NCBI GenBank assembly: GCA_963575745.1 | Contig: CAUYUJ010009524.1 | Span: forward strand, 220,135-284,134 | DNA length: 64,000 nucleotides | Origin: Prorocentrum cordatum | Taxonomy: Eukaryota > Sar > Dinophyceae > Prorocentrales > Prorocentraceae | Reading direction: 5' to 3' | Shown here: positions 20,218 through 31,004 of the stretch, piece by piece | Layout of the letters: the number at the start of each line of letters is the position of its first letter | Position numbering within the stretch: the stretch's first letter is position 1 | Program-made: the position numbers and the translations under genes | The notes under the pieces: model-generated | Database searches by the model: none | What the model was told of the DNA's origin: nothing | The model's input: the letters and a program-made list of their open reading frames with translations, nothing else

Positions 20218-20925
20218 TACGGGTTCTGAGTGCGTCCCCGCCTGGGTCTAGGCACCGCTTTTGCCTTCCGTCCCTCTCTTTCTCTCTTTCCTCTGCCTGT
20301 CTCGTCCTCGCTCCCCCCCGAATGCTGTAGGTGTCGCTCGCAGAGGGCTGGCGGTTCGCGCCCCTGGCTGTTGCCCTCCTCTCCTCTCTTGCCGCCGCTT
20401 CCGCCGCTGTCTCTCGTGCTGCCCCCTCTTTCCCTTCTTTGCACGCGGAGTTTCATTAATTTTGGTTTTGCTTGCAGTTTGCCCCCTCCGCTGCTTAAGG
20501 GCATGAATTGTGGGATCGAGCACATTGGCTCGTGCGTCTCTCCCTCCCCTCTGTCCCTTTTCTTCCTCCTCCTCCTCGTGCCTCGAGCTGCGTACTTGCA
20601 GCACAGTGTCCAGCCGTTGTTCGCTGTCGTGTGGCAGTCGGCGACTTGCCTGTGGGGCTATCAGTGTACATGTTTGCCCCATGCGCTGCCCATCACAAAA
20701 AAAAGGCAGGATTTTTTTTGGGGGCGGTTGACATTGTAGGGTGCTCCACAGATACCGCCGCAGTCGTTCTTTTGGTCTGGCGTGAGGTTACTTAGGACTG
20801 TTTTTACCTAGCAGCTTTTGCTGATATGTTTCTAGTGGTGTCAAAAGAGAGCAGCAGATGACTCCACAGGGGGGTCGGGGCGGGACCCGGGGAGCTGTGT
20901 CCGAACTCGTGTCCGAATGCGCTTT
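20218..20925. other. Pyrimidine-rich unique sequence
   Basis: Resembles a 3' untranslated or intronic stretch (CT-rich 20255-20430, then mixed). No gene was recognised. Confidence 0.3.
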
Positions 20926-20929
20926 TCGC

Positions 20930-21366
20930 AAACAGTCACACACTTCGTGCTCTTCGACCTCCCAGAACTTCATTTCCGGGCCACATTCTGAATGCCTGGA
21001 GCCAACTGTAGGCCACTTCGTGCTCTTCGAGTTCCCAGAACTCCACTCCCGGGCCACATTTTGAATGCCCGGAGCCAACTGTAGGCCACTTCGTGGTCTT
21101 CGAGTTCCCAGAACTTCATTCCCGGGCCACATTTTGAATGCCCGGAGCCAACTGTAAACTGTAGGCCACATCGTGCTCTTCGAGTTCCCAGAACTCCATT
21201 TCCCGGGCCACATTTTGAATGCCCGGAGCCAACTGTAGGCCACTTCGTGGTCTTCGAGTTCCCAGAACTCCATTCCTGGGCATGATTTTGAATGCCCGGA
21301 GCCAACTGTAGGCCACTTCGTGCTCTTCGAGTTCCCAGAATTCCACTCTCGGGCCACATTTTGAAT
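20930..21366. repeat. 72-bp minisatellite (about 6 copies)
   Basis: Units contain GAATGCCCGGAGCCAACTG, TAGGCCACTTCGTG and CTTCGAGTTCCCAGAACT. The period is 72 bp (24 codons), which explains the open minus-strand frames. Confidence 0.9.
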
Positions 21367-22548
21367 GCTGAGGCAGGCTGAGGCTGAGGCTGAGGCAGGC
21401 TGAGGCTGAGGCAGGCTGAGGCTGAGGCCGAGGCTGAAGGCAGACTGAGGCTGAGGCTGAAGCAGGCTGAGGCTGAGGCTGAGGCAGGCTGAGGCTGAGG
21501 CTGAGGCAGGCTGATGCTGAGGCAGGCTGAGGCTGAGGCTGAGGCTGATGCAGGCTGAGGCTGAGGCAGGCTGAGGCTGAGGCCGAGGCTGAAGGCAGAC
21601 TGAGGCTGAGGCTGAAGCAGGCTGAGGCTGAGGCTGAGGCAGGCTGAGGCTGAGGCTGAGGCAGGCTGATGCTGAGGCAGGCTGAGGCTGAGGCTGATGC
21701 AGGCTGAGGCTGAGGCAGGCTGAGGCTGAGGCCGAGGCTGAAGGCTGATGCTGAGGCTGAAGCAGGCTGAGGCTGAGGCTGAGGCAGGCTGAGGCTGAGG
21801 CTGAGGCAGGCTGAGGCTGAGGCAGGCTGAGGCTGAGGCCGAGGCTGAAGGCAGACTGAGGCTGAGGCTGAAGCAGCTGAGGCTGAGGCTGAGGCAGGCT
21901 GAGGCTGAGGCTGAGGCAGGCTGATGCTGAGGCAGGCTGAGGCTGAGGCTGAGGCTGAGGCTGCAGGCTGAGGCTGAGGCAGGCTGAGGCTGAGGCCGAG
22001 GCTGAAGGCAGACTGAGGCTGAGGCTGAAGCAGGCTGAGGCTGAGGCTGAGGCAGGCTGAGGCTGAGGCTGAGGCAGGCTGATGCTGAGGCAGGCTGAGG
22101 CTGAGGCTGAGGCTGATGCAGGCTGAGGCTGAGGCAGGCTGAGGCTGAGGCCGAGGCTGAAGGCAGACTGAGGCTGAGGCTGAAGCAGGCTGAGGCTGAG
22201 GCTGAGGCAGGCTGAGGCTGAGGCAGGCTGAGGCTGAGGCTGAGGCTGAGGGCTGAGGCTGAGGCAGGCTGAGGCTGAGGCCGAGGCTGAAGGCAGACTG
22301 AGGCTGAGGCTGAAGCAGGCTGAGGCTGAGGCTGAGGCAGGCTGAGGCTGAGGCTGAGCAGGCTGATGCTGAGGCAGGCTGAGGCTGAGGCTGAGGCTGA
22401 TGCAGGCTGAGGCTGAGGCAGGCTGAGGCTGAGGCCGAGGCTGAAGGCAGACTGAGGCTGAGGCTGAAGCAGGCTGAGGCTGAGGCTGAGGCAGGCTGAG
22501 GCTGAGGCAGGCTGAGGCTGAGGCTGAGGCAGGCTGAGGCTGAGGCTG
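21367..22548. repeat. GAGGCT minisatellite with about 150-bp higher-order repeat
   Basis: Basic unit GAGGCT with GAGGCAGGCT variants. The marker GCCGAGGCTGAAG recurs near 21427, 21580, 21729, 21838, 21989, 22149, 22279 and 22434, giving a higher-order period mostly of 130-160 bp. The 488-codon minus-strand frame (Ser/Leu/Gln/Pro/Ala repeats) is a product of the repeat. Confidence 0.92.
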
Positions 22549-22880
22549 TGACTGCGACTGCCGTTGCCACTGCGACTGTCATCGCGAATGCGACTACGAC
22601 TGCGAGAACAGCAGAATTCTACAACTGGATTCTCATCCGAATCGTAAGGGGAATGCTCCCAGATATGCTCCTACACATCGCTGTTAGGTTGCTTTGCCGG
22701 GATAATTTTCTCCTTGGGCGCGCGCCGAGGAAACGTTATTTAAGACCGGGTTTTTCTTTGATGCCCGCATTTGCGATGTTCAGGTGGAAAAATTGTTTTA
22801 GCAGTTTTAATGCCAGCTGGGTCTGCATCCAGAGTTGACAACGCGAGAGGTCATCAATTCTGTTCCCTTCGGGGAAAAAC
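22549..22880. other. Unique spacer
   Basis: No gene or repeat was recognised. Confidence 0.3.
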
Positions 22881-22884
22881 CGCA

Positions 22885-24100
22885 TTGTGTGGTCCCGTAG
22901 GAGCTCCACCTAAGGCCCCAGTGTTGGCGCCCGCGTGCCCCACCACCCTACTTTGGCACACCTTTCACACTTCTCTTGGCGCTGCAGGGAGTTCCACACA
23001 CGTCCCGAGCGGTTGCGCCCGCGTGCCGCCACCACCCCACTTTGGCGCCCCTCTCGCACGTTGCGTGGCCCGGTAATGAGCTCCCAGTGGTTGCGCCTGT
23101 ATGCCGCCACCGCCCCACTTTGGCACACCCTTTACGCGTTCCGTGGCCCCATTGGGAGTTCCACCTAAGGCCCCAGTGGTGGCGCCCGCATGCCGCCACC
23201 ACCCCGAGCTGGCACACCCCTCACACGTTTCGTGGCCCTATAGGGAATTTCACCTGAGGCCCCTGTGGTTGTGCTCGCATGCCGCCAGCACCCCACTTTG
23301 GCACACCTTCACGCGTTTCGTGGCCCCATAGGGCGCTTCACCTAAGGCTTCAGTGGTTGCGCCCGCGTGCCGCCGCCACCCCATTTTGACGCCCACATCG
23401 CGCGTTTCGGGGCCCCAGCAGGGAGCTCCATGTGAGGCCCCAGTGGTTGCGCCCGTACGCCTCCACCGCTCCACTTTGGCACAACTCTCATGCGTTTCGT
23501 GGCCCCAGAGGGAGCTCCATCTAAGGCCTCACTGGTTGCGCCCGCATGTCGCCACCACCCCATGTTGGCGCCCCCTCACATGTTTCGTGGCCCCATAGGG
23601 AACTCCACCTGAGGCCCCGGTGGATGCGCCCGCATGCCGCCACCACCCCACTTTGGCGCCTCTCTCAAACGTTTCGTAGCCCCATTGGTAGCTCCATCTA
23701 AAGCCGCAGCGGCTGCGCCTGCATGCGCCCACTACCCCTATGTTGGCAGACCCCTCGCACGTTTCGTGGCCCAATAAGGAACTCCATCTTAGGCCCCAGT
23801 GGCTGCGTTCGCATGTCTTCTCCAGACCATGTGAGCACACCCCTCGCACGTTTCGTGGCCCAATGGGAAGCTTCACCGAAGGCTCCTGTGGCAGAAATCG
23901 CATGCGTGACCGCCCCTGTTTCGGCACACCCTTCACAAATGCATGCGTGACCGTGCCAATTTCGGCACACCCCTCACACATTTCGTGGCCCAATAAGAAA
24001 CTCCGTCTAAAATCCAAATGGCTGCGTTCGCATGCCTTCTCCAGACCACTTCGGCACACCCCTCATATCTTCGTGGCCCCATAGGGAGCTCCACCGAATG
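22885..24100 (+). repeat. Satellite A array (about 13 monomers)
   Basis: Monomers of about 89 bp with landmarks TTTCGTGGCCCCATAGGGAG, GCCCGCATGCCGCCACC and CCCACTTTGGC. Many short ORFs here repeat the same peptide and are not genes. Confidence 0.88.
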
Positions 24101-24107
24101 CAGGGCC

Positions 24108-24182
24108 GGGTCGACAGACGGTAAAATCAGCCGTGACGGGTTACATGCAGATGTAACCCGTCGCAGCTGACCCGTTCGACCC
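24108..24182. other. Hairpin at the end of the satellite A array
   Basis: Nested inverted repeats: GGGTCGA/TCGACCC (24108-24114 and 24176-24182), TCAGC/GCTGA (24127-24131 and 24166-24170) and a perfect 12-bp stem GACGGGTTACAT/ATGTAACCCGTC around GCAG (24135-24162). Confidence 0.7.
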
Positions 24183-24478
24183 CATCAGCAATGTCGCACC
24201 GTCCTTCTCAGCGCGCCTTAGCCCTTTTGTGAGTCCCCCCCCTTTGTTTCCACCTGGGTTTCGATTTTCGCAGCTGCATCTGGTTGTTTTAATCGCCAGG
24301 CTTATTTTTTGGGGCGGCACCAGGGCCCAGCAATGGTCCCCGGAGGCCGAAAACGGCCAACAACCCCGCGTCGTGTTTTTTCACGACCGGGAACACTACC
24401 GTAGGGAGTTACTGAGGGCAGCTGGGAATGCATCCAGCGGCTGTCCCTGTGCGCAGCCCTAAGCCCTGTTGGAGAGAC

Positions 24479-24575
24479 GTGCGTTACGCCAACCTCGTCG
24501 GGCTGGTTCGCCGATGGCGAGGGCGATCAGATGGCCTTCACCCTTGTAGACTATTGGAGGCATTTCCTCAACAGC
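24479..24575 (+). CDS. GH29 alpha-L-fucosidase, exon 5
   Basis: Joined at GAGAC, the frame reads TCVTPTSSGWF, ADGEGDQMAFTLVDYW and RHFLNS. It covers the GH29 GWF(W) strand and the L-DYY--S helix that leads to the VGRN-like turn. It joins exon 6 at the shared pentamer ACAGC (24571-24575 and 24761-24765), giving LNSVGIGMVNTVNAPPG, a good match in spacing to S-V-G-R-N-N-L-L-L-N-P-P. Preceding-intron ends pair strongly: 17165-17188 against the reverse complement of 24446-24468. Confidence 0.65.
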
Positions 24576-24765
24576 TCGAAGAAGAAACAACGGCATCAAG
24601 ATGACCTTTCGGAGCTCCGTGCGGGTTTCTTGGATCGGCGCTGGAGCTCCTTGGCGGCGCCTCCGGCGCGCTTCCGCGCGCCCGGGAGTGGCCCAGCGCC
24701 GATCCAACAACCCGCGCGGGGCTTCGACAGCTCGTGCTGGCGCTGCTTTTCCTTGCTCGGACAGC
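24576..24765 (+). other. Short nonconventional intron (fucosidase intron 5)
   Basis: This 190-nt intron starts TCGAAGAAGAAACAACGGCA and ends CAGCGC..CCTTGCTCGG before the shared ACAGC, so the ends are partly complementary. Its body contains CG-rich inverted repeats (GGATCGGCGCTGG and CCAGCGCCGATCC). A related copy is at 15738-15935. Confidence 0.55.
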
Positions 24766-24931
24766 GTCGGCATCGGCATGGTGAACACGGTGAACGCCCC
24801 GCCCGGGACCACGGGCCAGATCCACGGGTCGATCACGGCCGTGATGCGCGCCTTCGGGGCCGCCGCGCGGCCGCTCTACCTCCCCGACGCGAGCGCCGGC
24901 CCCGCGACCGCCGACTGCGCCTCCCTGGTGG
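24766..24931 (+). CDS. GH29 alpha-L-fucosidase, exon 6 (end of catalytic domain)
   Basis: Encodes VGIGMVNTVNAPPGTTGQIH, then SITAVMRAFGAAARPLYLPD and ATADCASLV. The N-x-PP-x-x-G-x-I block followed by an AFG helix is the conserved end of the GH29 barrel. Third bases are nearly all G or C. It joins exon 7 at the shared GGTGG. Here a standard GT donor (CTG/GTGGGC) and AG acceptor (CCAAG/GTGG) are possible, giving SLVVYLDV. Confidence 0.68.
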
Positions 24932-25069
24932 GCCGGCCACGGTGGTCATATTCTGGTCTCCAAGGTGGCCGAAATATTACCACCAACGCCGAAGTCTAGG
25001 ATCATCTTCCCCCTGTGGAGGCAACCCCTGTATTGGTGTTGTTGCCCGTTTCTGGGTATCCAATACCCC

Positions 25070-25170
25070 TGCTCCTTAGAGAAGGCGCGGTCCTTACATC
25101 TATAGGCAAGGCCGGTGCCTTCTGAGAAGCGGCCTCCTCCTGAGAAGCCTTCCCACCTCCCCGTACCCCC
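25070..25170 (-). repeat. Foldback element, family F1, degenerate copy
   Basis: CCTTAGAGAAGGCGCGG...CCGGTGCCTTCTGAGAAG with a loop that reads CTATAGATG on the reverse strand, so it lies opposite to the other copies. The outer left arm is lost. Confidence 0.45.
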
Positions 25171-25534
25171 TGTGCGCGCCGCCAAATCGAGGGGCGTCTT
25201 GGATCATAGAAAGCGCACGAAACCGAAACATGCACGGGGCATGGACTTAAGTCGGGCGTGTCTCTCTATTGGCGTATTTTTCTGACCATTTTTCACTTCT
25301 CGTCCAAACTCACCCTGTAGGAGGATATGCCCGACCTAAGAATGGACGTCCGAGCGATGGCCAGTTGCCCGCCCCGCCGTGGGCTCTCTCTCTCTCTCTC
25401 CCTCTCTCGAGCAGGGCGTGGAGCCGTGGGAGGCGGCCCAGCTCACACGGGCTTTGCCCAGCCGGGGTGCCGGGCCCTCCTCCCTCCTCCTCCTTTCCCT
25501 CCTTCTTGCCCTCCCCCTCCGCCCTCTTACTCCT

Positions 25535-25640
25535 CCTCCTCCTCCTCCTCCCTCCTCCTCCTCCTCCTCCTCCTCCTCCTCCTCCTCCTCCTCCTCCTGC
25601 TCCTACTCCTCCTCCTGCTCCTGCTCCTGCTCCTCCTCCT
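25535..25640. repeat. CTC trinucleotide tract
   Basis: CTC repeats just upstream of fucosidase exon 7 within intron 6. Confidence 0.95.
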
Positions 25641-25668
25641 GCCCCCCCTGTGCGCGCCGCCAAGGTGG

Positions 25669-25733
25669 TGTACCTCGACGTCACCAAGGGGTTCAACGCG
25701 GTGGTGTCCCGCGAGGACCTTAGCCAGGGCCAG
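25669..25733 (+). CDS. GH29 alpha-L-fucosidase, exon 7 (C-terminal beta domain)
   Basis: Encodes VYLDVTKGFNAVVSREDLSQ and GQ. F(D/N)-V-REDL-GQ is the signature of the C-terminal beta-sandwich of many GH29 enzymes. It joins exon 8 at the shared GCCAG (25729-25733 and 27178-27182), giving REDLSQGQRLAAYTVEAL. The intron between (1,449 nt) starts CCCGGCGGCGTGCACC and ends GTGCGCGCCGCCAG. Confidence 0.66.
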
Positions 25734-25780
25734 CCCGGCGGCGTGCACCCGCCGGGGTGGGAGCGAGGGGGGCGGCCCGA

Positions 25781-25782
<2 letters not shown>

Positions 25783-25841
<59 letters not shown>

Positions 25842-25845
25842 TCGT
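25783..25845. repeat. CGT trinucleotide tract
   Basis: About twenty CGT units in intron 7. Confidence 0.95.
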
Positions 25846-26229
25846 CGGGGGCGGAAGGCGGGGGCGTTCAAGTGATTTCGGCACGCGCGCGCGCGAGGTG
25901 CCAGCTTCTGAGGAGGCGGGGGCCTCACCAGACCCCCGCGGGTCATGGACGAGCCACGACGGCAGGTTTTTCGCCTCGTTCGGTCTCCAGGAGCCCTCGC
26001 CCGGCCTCGGGGCCGCCAGACGACTCGGGATGAACAGCCGGCCACGGGGAACGGGTCGAGACGTCTGGGGGTCGACGTCACGAGCAACTTTTGGCCTCGG
26101 AGGCCCTGGGAGAGGGCGGGGGGCTCCCTGGAGGGCGCGGGCTCGCTCCTTCACGGGGGCTCGGTTCGCGGGGGCTCGGTTCGCCCAGGCTCGCTCCGCC
26201 GGGCACGTGGAGGGCCCAGAGGAGGGGGA

Positions 26230-26840
26230 GGGGGGGCCCGCGGGCGGACCCTGACGGGCGGGTCGGGTCGGGCGGGCGGACCCCGACGGGCGGGTCGGGT
26301 CGGGCGGGCGGGACATTCAAGTACGAAGCATCATCGGGGTAGCACGCGTGAGCCCTAATGAGCGGGTGGGGGTCGGGCGGGCAGACCCTGACGGGCAGGT
26401 CGTATCGGGCGGGCGGACCCTGACGGGCGGGTCGGGTCGGGCGGGCGGGACATTAAAGTATGACGCATCATCGAGTTAGCACGGGCGAGCCCAGACTGGC
26501 GGGTCGTGTCGGGCGGGCAGACCCTGACGGGCGGGTCGTGTCGGGCGGGCGGACCCTGACGGGCGGGTCGGGTCGGGCGGGCGGGACATTCAAGTATGAC
26601 GCATCATCGAGTTAGCACGGGCGAGCCCGGACTGGCGGGTCGGGTCGGGCGGGCGGACCCTGACGGGCGCGTCGGGTCGGGCGGGCAGAGCCGGGCGAAT
26701 CGAGACTCTCTCGAATTGAGCCTGGGCGAATCGAGCCGGGCGAATCGAGCCTGGGCTATTCGAACTGGGCGAATCGAGCCGGGCGAATCGAGCCCTGGCG
26801 AATCGAGCTGGGCGAATCGAGTCGGGCGAATCGGGACTCG
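26230..26840. repeat. GACGGGCGGGTCGG minisatellite and GGCGAATCGAGCC minisatellite
   Basis: A longer unit (GACGGGCGGGTCGGGTCGGG..., with CATTCAAGTATGACGCATCA spacers) occupies about 26230-26690. A 13-15-bp unit GGGCGAATCGAGCC follows to about 26840. Confidence 0.88.
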
Positions 26841-27182
26841 GGTGAGTCGAGCTCACGCCCCCTGGAAGCCCTTCCTGCTTCCGACCTCCTCAGGAGCCTC
26901 CGAGCCCTGCTGACAAGGCCCCTGCCTTCGATCGAGTAGGGGATCGACTACATGATTGACTTACCCCAAAATTGATCTCCTCGTCGGATCTGCGGATAAA
27001 GACTGCGAACGCTCAATAGGTTTACGAACACTCTACGTATCCGTCGTAGATTCGATGGGGAGAATCAAGTGTGGTGCAAATCAATTCTGTAGTCGATCCT
27101 CTACTCGATCCTAGGGAGCCCTCCGCCTCCTGGGAAGCCTGGCCCCCCCTTGCGCCACCCCCCCGTGCGCGCCGCCAGCCAG

Positions 27183-27265
27183 CGCCTGGCAGCCTACACC
27201 GTGGAGGCGCTGCAGGGGTTCAGCACGTGGGTGCCCCTGGCGCCGCCGTGCGCCGCGCCGGTGGT
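27183..27265 (+). CDS. GH29 alpha-L-fucosidase, exon 8
   Basis: Encodes RLAAYTVEALQGFSTWVPLA and PPCAAPV. It continues the beta-domain pattern GQR(V/L)-A-(Y/F)-(V/L)-E-W-P-A. It joins exon 9 at the shared hexamer GGTGGT (27260-27265 and 29928-29933, same phase). Using the first shared G as the edge gives a standard GT donor and AG acceptor (CCCGAG/GTGG). Confidence 0.62.
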
Positions 27266-27369
27266 GGGCGAACCAAAGAGTACCAATACGCGCCATTCGT
27301 TGAAAGTGGGTGTTTCTCGGTATCCAGATCCCACTGTTCTTCAAATGCCTTCCTACTTCAAGAATCGAC

Positions 27370-27775
<406 letters not shown>

Positions 27776-28200
27776 TGAACTTCCTCACACTTTATGCAGG
27801 CATCGCGCTCTCGCGTGGGACTTTCTCGAAGTTTATTCAAACGCCGCGCCCTCGACACTCAGGAATCACGCTCTTGCTTTGGCCTTTCTCACGATTTACT
27901 TGTGAATCGGGCTATCGCTCGAGAATTTCTTGCGATTCATGCAGTACTCACGCTTAAGCAGCACGCCTTCTCGACCTGGCCGTTTGGGCCCACCCTCCCG
28001 ACCTGCCCGGTAGGGTCTACCTGCCCAGCGGACCCGTCTGGGTTTGCCACGTGTTTTCTGCTCCTAGCCCCCCTCCTGCTAGTTCCGTGCCCTATCCTTC
28101 TCCCTCCCCCGATCGAAGACGAAGAGGGCGGGTACAGAGGGTTTGGGATATACGTGTTGAATGGCACGCGAGCAGATAAGAGCGAACAGTCTTAAACTGC
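27776..28200. other. Unique sequence in intron 8
   Basis: Between two TTG tracts. A CT-rich, GC-rich stretch with no motif recognised. Confidence 0.3.
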
Positions 28201-28577
28201 TTGCTGTTGTTGTTGTTGTTGTCGTTGTTGTCGTTGTTGTTGTTGTAGTTGTTGTTGTAGTGGTTGTTGTCGTTGTCGTTGTCGTTGTCGTCGTTGTTGT
28301 TTTTGTTGTTGTTGTTATTGTTGTTGTCGTTGTCGTTGTCGTTGTCGCTGTCGTTGTTGTTGTCGTTGTCATTGTCGTTGTTGTCGTCGTCGTTGCTGTT
28401 GTTGTTGTTGCTGTTGTTATTGTCGCTGTCGTTGTCATTGTTGTTGTCGTTGTTGTCGTCGTCGTTGCTGTTGTTGTCGTCGTCGTTGTTGTTGTCGTTG
28501 TTGTTGTTGTCGCTGTTGCTGTTGTTGATGCTGTGGATGTTGTCGTTGTTGTTGTTGTTGCTGTTGCTGTTGCTGTT
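28201..28577. repeat. TTG/CGTTGT tract
   Basis: TTG and GTTGTC repeats leading directly into interspersed repeat R1, copy 2. Confidence 0.95.
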
Positions 28578-29539
28578 GAACATTATTTATTCTAAAGAAT
28601 AATTATTGTTGGGCCCCCTGGTGCGCGCCCCCCCTGCGCCGCCTAGGCCGCAGCTACATTTTCATCATTTTCGTGAGGAAGCCTCAGAAAAGAGGGTGTG
28701 TACAGGATCCGGTTGTTTTGTTGTAATCCGCTTTCCCTTGCAAAAAACAATAGAAAATGACATTTCTTGTTCTAATATAATCAAATTTCAAGAATCCCTT
28801 GCAAAAAATAAGGTAAAGTGGACATTCGCGCGCGCAAGACGAAATCCTTCCAAAACCTTAGTGTTCGCAACGATTTTAACATAAAAACATCAAAAAAACA
28901 ATGGTTTTTCAACAAAAAAATGTCAAAATCTCATCCCGCGCGCTCTTGCGGATTCGTAGGAAACCCAACACTTTTTAAACATTTCTGTCAAACGGGCTTT
29001 TGCGAGCAACTTTTTCGAACTTCTGCGACAACGGTTGCGCACCTGCCAGGGCCATCATCCCTGTCAAATAATACCATGCGGGACACATTCGTTTTTTCTT
29101 CGCGCGCGCACGCCGAAATCTCCAAAAACCATTGGGTTCTTAAGAATTTTAGCACCGCGCATCATAAAATCACACGAATCGCACCGTAGGTCCTCGCCCA
29201 CGATTTCAAAAATTCACCCGCGCGCGCTCAGAATCCTAAAAAATCAATGCCAGTGCATCATATGCAACAGATGTTCTGTGGAAGGCTTAACAACTTCTGT
29301 GGGTTAACAACAACTTCTGTGGGTGTGTACTCCACGCCAGTGTAGTAGCCACGGTCGTCCGCAGGCCACGAAGTGAAGTGTCCGAACGTCATAGGGCGGG
29401 AAGCTGGGTGTGGGTGGTGGCGAAGAGTCGTGTGGATATTTGGTAGAGCTTGCACTGCCCCCCCACAAAGTGGGGGTATTGGCTGGCGTCGCATGAAAAC
29501 CCTGGCACTGGTGAGAACACTGAGCGTTCGGGTAAAGTG
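28578..29539. repeat. Interspersed repeat R1, copy 2
   Basis: Matches 1493-2399 with the same end points against TTG tracts. The middle (about 29190-29335) differs and carries a short tandem AACAACTTCTGTGGGT. Confidence 0.78.
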
Positions 29540-29624
<85 letters not shown>

Positions 29625-29720
29625 GCGCTGTCGTTGTCGTTGTCGTTGTCGCTGTCGATGTCGTTGCCGTCGTTGTCGTTGTCGTCGTCGTCGTTGTTGT
29701 CGCTGTTGTTGCTGTTGTTG
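29540..29720. repeat. TTG/TCGTTG tract
   Basis: TTG run followed by TCGTTG variants, abutting the end of R1 copy 2. Confidence 0.95.
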
Positions 29721-29933
29721 TTCACTTGCTCTTTGGACGGGCCCTAACCCAGTCGACTTTACCCGCCTTCCTACTTCACATTTCCACCTACTTCTTCTGA
29801 CTGGCGGGTACCGCTGCTCCGCGGACCTCCCTTGGGGTGCATTCTGTGCAGGATTTGGCGGCGGATCCAGCCGCGGGCGAAAGCGGGGGAAGGGCAGCGG
29901 TGCCGGTACCTTTTCCTCCTCTCCCGAGGTGGT

Positions 29934-30120
29934 TTCTACGCAGACGTCGACCGGCTGCATCCACGGCCTGAGCGTGGGCGCCATGGTGGTGGACGTGGTG
30001 GACTGGGTCCGCAGCCCGCCCCGGCAGGTGAGGTTCCGGTGCCTGGAGTCGCTCGCGGACCCCGTCAGCCTCCGGAGCTTCGCGGTGGCAGAGGTGGACC
30101 TGCCGTCGGAGCTGTGGTAG
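29934..30120 (+). CDS. GH29 alpha-L-fucosidase, last exon with stop
   Basis: Encodes STQTSTGCIHGLSVGAM, VVDVVDWVRSPPRQVRFRCL and ESLADPVSLRSFAVAEVDLP, ending SELW and TAG (30118-30120). The GQ-(S/T)-(I/V)-G-K-I-D and (R)-(V/L)-R-(V/F)-R-x-x-E-S-x-x-x-P-x-L-R-S-F pattern closes GH29 beta domains. With the eight exons before it the total from 754 is 1,034 nt: two nucleotides completing a codon, then 344 codons including the stop, with no internal stop. This supports the exon chain. Confidence 0.68.
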
Positions 30121-30146
30121 CGAGTAGCAGGCGCCCCAAAGGAAGG

Positions 30147-30590
30147 TCAGGCTAATTGCCAGAGCGCTGCTCGTCCTGGAGAGGCCCTCGTCGCCGCAGG
30201 TGGATTCTCCTCGACGCTCTGGTCGCAACGCACCTCAGGAGAGGTCCAAGGAGTAGCGGCATCGTTCTGCCTCGTTGTTCTGTCCATGAGGGAGAGGGCT
30301 CCTGAGGGAAGCGGTGCTTTCCACCGCTTTCGGAGCCCTCGGGACCCTCCTCGGGCCCCGGGTCTTGCAGAAGACGACTCAGGATGGAGAGCTGGTTCTG
30401 GGGAGAGCCCCCCGGGTTCGAAGGAAGCAACACGATGACCATGACCACGATGCCACATGATCCTGTCGCCGCCCATCTTTGCCACGGTCCGTGCCGGCGG
30501 CCGCCGACTCGCGAGGATGATCCACGAACTGACGGTGGCCGAGAGGAGCGATGAGACCAGGATCGGCGTCGACGTTTCCGCGTGCAGCCT
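30147..30590 (-). CDS. Unknown exon convergent with the fucosidase gene, possible membrane segment
   Basis: The minus frame, open from a TGA near 30600, reads LHAETSTPILVSSLLSATV, then SSWIILASRRPPARTVAKM and MGGDRIMWHRGHGH, and ends QNDAATPWTSPEV... RAALWQLA with TGA at 30147-30149. A hydrophobic stretch (PILVSSLLSATVSSWIILA) followed by Arg residues looks like one membrane helix. The stop lies 26 nt from the fucosidase stop, so the two would converge. The plus strand over 30457-30714 is also open (MILSPPIFATVRAGGRRLA) and cannot be excluded. No family was recognised. Confidence 0.33.
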   Translation of the reverse strand, partial: RLHAETSTPILVSSLLSATVSSWIILASRRPPARTVAKMGGDRIMWHRGHGHRVASFEPGGLSPEPALHPESSSARPGARGGSRGLRKRWKAPLPSGALSLMDRTTRQNDAATPWTSPEVRCDQSVEENPPAATRASPGRAALWQLA

Positions 30591-30730
30591 TGGTCATGGC
30601 CATCGCTGCCGTGCCAGAGCAGCCACGCGCCGCGCCCGAGACGCCTCCCAGAAGGGGAAGCGCGCGGCGGCGCGGCGGCGCCCGCCGAGCCGTCCGGCAG
30701 GGAGGGAGGGCTGACAGTGATGCACCCCAA

Positions 30731-30915
30731 CATACTTATACTATATGTGCGTCGCCTCGCCGGGGGCGATGCGCACGCCGAGAAATCTTGTAGTATATGC
30801 GTCGTGGCAGGCGCTTTCTGGCCACGCCGCTCGGGAAACGATATACTACAAGATGGGTATACGATATGTTTGGGTCGGACGCGCGCCTCCAAGGAGGACA
30901 CATAGTATTAGTATG
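30731..30915. repeat. Cluster of nested inverted repeats
   Basis: ATCTTGTAGTATAT (30785-30798) is an exact inverted match to 30841-30854. CATACTTATACTATATGTG (30731-30749) pairs imperfectly with CACATAGTATTAGTATG (30899-30915). A further stem GTGCGTCGCC/GGGCGATGCGCAC lies at about 30747-30775. Confidence 0.65.
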
Positions 30916-31004
30916 TCTCTGTGCGTCCCATGATGAGGATGAGGAGGAGGGGGGTGGGAGAGGACAGGAAGGAGGGACAGGGAAGGAGGGGGGAGGGAGA
31001 CAGC

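Noticed and set aside
21116-22582. 488-codon minus-strand Ser/Leu/Gln/Pro frame
   Set aside because: Generated by the GAGGCT minisatellite whose unit is a multiple of three. No non-repetitive coding part.
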